NCBI GenBank assembly: GCA_003252145.1
Contig: QKDJ01000360.1
Span: 1 to 7,330 of the forward strand
Length of the DNA stretch: 7,330 bases
Direction of reading: 5' to 3'
Origin: Azovibrio restrictus
Lineage (GTDB): Bacteria > Pseudomonadota > Gammaproteobacteria > Burkholderiales > Rhodocyclaceae
Program-made: the position numbers and the translations under genes
Notes under the pieces: generated by a model
What the model was told of the DNA's origin: nothing
Databases searched by the model: none
What the model saw: only the letters and a program-made list of their open reading frames with translations
Part shown: positions 6,173-7,330 of the stretch, one piece after another
Numbering within the stretch: position 1 is the stretch's first letter
How the letters are laid out: every line of letters starts with the position of its first letter

Positions 6173-6206
6173 CGTTAAAGACATTGATTTCAGCAGGGGT
6201 TTAACG
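6173..6206. repeat. Inverted repeat CGTTAAA-N20-TTTAACG
   Basis: Perfect 7-bp arms (6173-6179 and 6200-6206) separated by 20 bp, directly next to the CCCAATGTTGGG palindrome. The arms are AT-rich and the loop long, so a terminator is unlikely; two half-sites of a DNA-binding protein are possible. Confidence 0.35.
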
Positions 6207-6249
6207 AGAATTTGCGGCGAGATGGGGAGGCACTAGACCAGCTGAAGGC

Positions 6250-6271
6250 GCTGCTTATGTATACAAGCAGC
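6250..6271. repeat. Inverted repeat downstream of the MocR-type gene, with GTATAC core
   Basis: GCTGCTT (6250-6256) and AAGCAGC (6265-6271) are perfect 7-bp arms around an 8-nt centre. On the minus-strand RNA it would form a hairpin 40 nt after the MocR-type stop. No U run follows, so it is a poor intrinsic terminator, though it could protect the 3' end. The centre also carries TTGTATACAT on the minus strand, a third relative of the TTGYATRCAA dyad, so an operator role is equally possible. Confidence 0.5.
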
Positions 6272-6310
6272 TTTGGGAAGCAGAGTATTCGAGCGCGGGG
6301 AAAAGGCGGA

Positions 6311-7330
6311 TCAACCCAACAGGGTTTCCAGCACCGGGCGCATGGTGGCGATACCCCGGCGGATGGCATCCTTGTCGAAGGCCGAAAAACCCAGCACCAG
6401 CCCCGGTGGGGCTGGTTGATCCCAGCCATAGAAGGACAGAGCCCGGGTGGCGATGCCCCACTGATTGAGGGCTTCGGCCACACTACGGTCATCAGTGCCC
6501 GGGGGCAGCAGGGCCGTAGCGTCCAGCCCGGTGCTGATGGGGACCAGCTGCAACCAGTTCCCCAGTTGGGTGCGGCACTCCTGCTCGAACAGGGCAGCAC
6601 GCTCCCCGTAAAGCTGGCGCATCTGGCGCAGGTGCCGGGCGAAATGACCCTCTTCGATGAAGCTGGCCAAAACCCCCTGCAAGAAGAGGGGCTGATGCCG
6701 GGTGGTGAGGGAAATGGCCGAGGCAAAAGCATCCCGCAGCCCCGTGGGCACCACCATGTAGGCCAGACGCAGGGCCGGGAACAGCAATTTGCTGAAGGTG
6801 CCCAGGTAGATCACGCTGCCGTTGCGGTCCAGGCTTTTCATGGCGGGCAGAGGGGCGCCGTCAAAGCGGTATTCCCCGTCGTAATCGTCCTCGATGATGA
6901 CGGCCTGATGGGCCTCGGCCCAGGCCAGCAAGGCCAGCCGCCGTTGGATGGGCATGGTGCCCCCCAGGGGCGACTGGTGGGCGGCGGTAACGTAGGCCAG
7001 CTTGGCCGGTGGCAGTTGTTCCGTGCACAGGCCTTCCCCATCCACCCTTATCCCTTGCACCTGGGCACCACTGAGGGCAAAGAGGCGCGCCGCGCCGGGG
7101 TAACCCGGATCTTCCACCAGCGCCCGATCCCCCGGGTCCAGCAACATTCGGCCACAAATATCCAGAGCCTGCTGGGCACTGGCGAGAATCAACACTTGAT
7201 CGGCGGAACAGGCGATACGTTGGGAGTAGGCCAGATGCTCGGCAATGGCGCGGCGCAGGGGCAGGTAGCCGGCCGGGTCCCCATAGCCCATGTCGTCGGC
7301 GCGGGTCAGGCGGCTCTGGCGGGTACTCAA
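6311..7330 (-). CDS. MocR/GabR-type regulator, aminotransferase-like domain (C-terminal part)
   Basis: C-terminal 339 residues of a MocR-type GntR-superfamily regulator; the N-terminal winged helix and linker lie beyond the window edge (full proteins are roughly 450-500 residues). The first in-frame codon here is a TTG inside the gene, not a start. The fold-type I PLP domain shows YGDPAGYLPLRRAIAEHL (16-33), EDPGYPGA (73-80), HQSPLGGTMP (118-127), EDDYDGEYR (147-155) and SVIYLGTFSKLLFPALR (172-188), where Lys181 is the expected PLP-binding lysine and Arg188 a phosphate-contacting arginine. With these residues intact it should bind PLP. Relatives control vitamin B6, GABA, taurine or other amine metabolism. 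It is transcribed toward the transporter operon with 366 bp between, whereas MocR genes are often divergent from their targets, so its target may be on the unseen side. A plain class I/II aminotransferase is less likely given the EDDYDGEYR style, but cannot be excluded without the N-terminus. Confidence 0.85.
   Translation of the reverse strand: MSTRQSRLTRADDMGYGDPAGYLPLRRAIAEHLAYSQRIACSADQVLILASAQQALDICGRMLLDPGDRALVEDPGYPGAARLFALSGAQVQGIRVDGEGLCTEQLPPAKLAYVTAAHQSPLGGTMPIQRRLALLAWAEAHQAVIIEDDYDGEYRFDGAPLPAMKSLDRNGSVIYLGTFSKLLFPALRLAYMVVPTGLRDAFASAISLTTRHQPLFLQGVLASFIEEGHFARHLRQMRQLYGERAALFEQECRTQLGNWLQLVPISTGLDATALLPPGTDDRSVAEALNQWGIATRALSFYGWDQPAPPGLVLGFSAFDKDAIRRGIATMRPVLETLLG

Larger units (their letters stand above)
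5945..6310. other. Non-coding regulatory region with AT-rich core
   Basis: This 366-bp stretch separates the MocR-type gene from the binding-protein gene. It has no convincing gene: the one longish open frame (plus strand, 5945-6178) is low-complexity and Cys/Lys/Phe-rich with no family resemblance. From about 5975 to 6165 the base composition is far more AT-rich than the flanking genes, with runs of A and T. It contains a sigma-54-like promoter, a leader-proximal dyad, several palindromes and two repeated element types, listed separately. No intrinsic terminator (GC stem followed by a U run) is evident after the MocR-type gene. Confidence 0.8.

Noticed and set aside
5945..6178. A 77-residue plus-strand open frame in the intergenic region
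   Set aside because: Composition simply mirrors AT-rich DNA (Phe, Lys, Cys), no ribosome binding site or family resemblance, and it crosses the promoter elements of the operon.
6250..6271. Intrinsic terminator for the MocR-type gene
   Set aside because: The stem is only 7 bp and no U run follows on the minus-strand transcript.
1..7330. Insertion sequence, CRISPR array, tRNA, rRNA or phage remnant
   Set aside because: No transposase, regularly spaced repeats, tRNA-like cloverleaf or phage-like gene was seen; the genes are intact and form a conventional transporter operon.

Overview
This window is GC-rich, and every gene in it lies on the minus strand, so it reads right to left. Protein style, dense coding and a signal-peptide-bearing (not lipoprotein) solute-binding protein point to a Gram-negative proteobacterium. 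A betaproteobacterium, perhaps of the Rhodocyclales/Azospira type, is my guess from codon and protein flavour and is not proven.

Layout in transcription order. (1) 7330-6311: the C-terminal ~340 residues of a MocR/GabR-type regulator (PLP-dependent aminotransferase-like domain), cut by the window edge. (2) 6310-5945: a 366-bp non-coding region, strikingly AT-rich in its middle, packed with short palindromes and direct repeats, with a good sigma-54-type -24/-12 promoter just before the next gene. (3) 5944-339: a complete five-gene peptide/opine/nickel-type (Dpp/Opp family) ABC importer: periplasmic binding protein, DppB-like permease, DppC-like permease, DppF-like ATPase, DppD-like ATPase. (4) 342-1: the N-terminal 114 codons of a GntR regulator of the FadR/FCD type, cut by the window edge.

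The importer and the GntR gene look like one operon. Three junctions are 4-bp ATGA stop/start overlaps, and the permease B/C junction has a 10-bp gap with an AGGAGG that overlaps the stop. Only the binding-protein/permease B junction is spaced (57 bp), and it holds a strong stem-loop with a cUCCGg tetraloop. That stem-loop probably lets the binding protein be made in excess over the membrane parts. The binding protein would capture a substrate in the periplasm, the two permeases form the channel, and the two ATPases drive import. The co-transcribed GntR protein would sense the ligand or a breakdown product and regulate the operon. The substrate cannot be read from the sequence; a small peptide or another amide/amine-like compound is typical of the family.

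No new kind of system is visible here. The most interesting material is regulatory: a sigma-54-like promoter whose -12 region lies inside a perfect 12-bp palindrome, two related palindromes further upstream, and repeated AT-rich elements between them.
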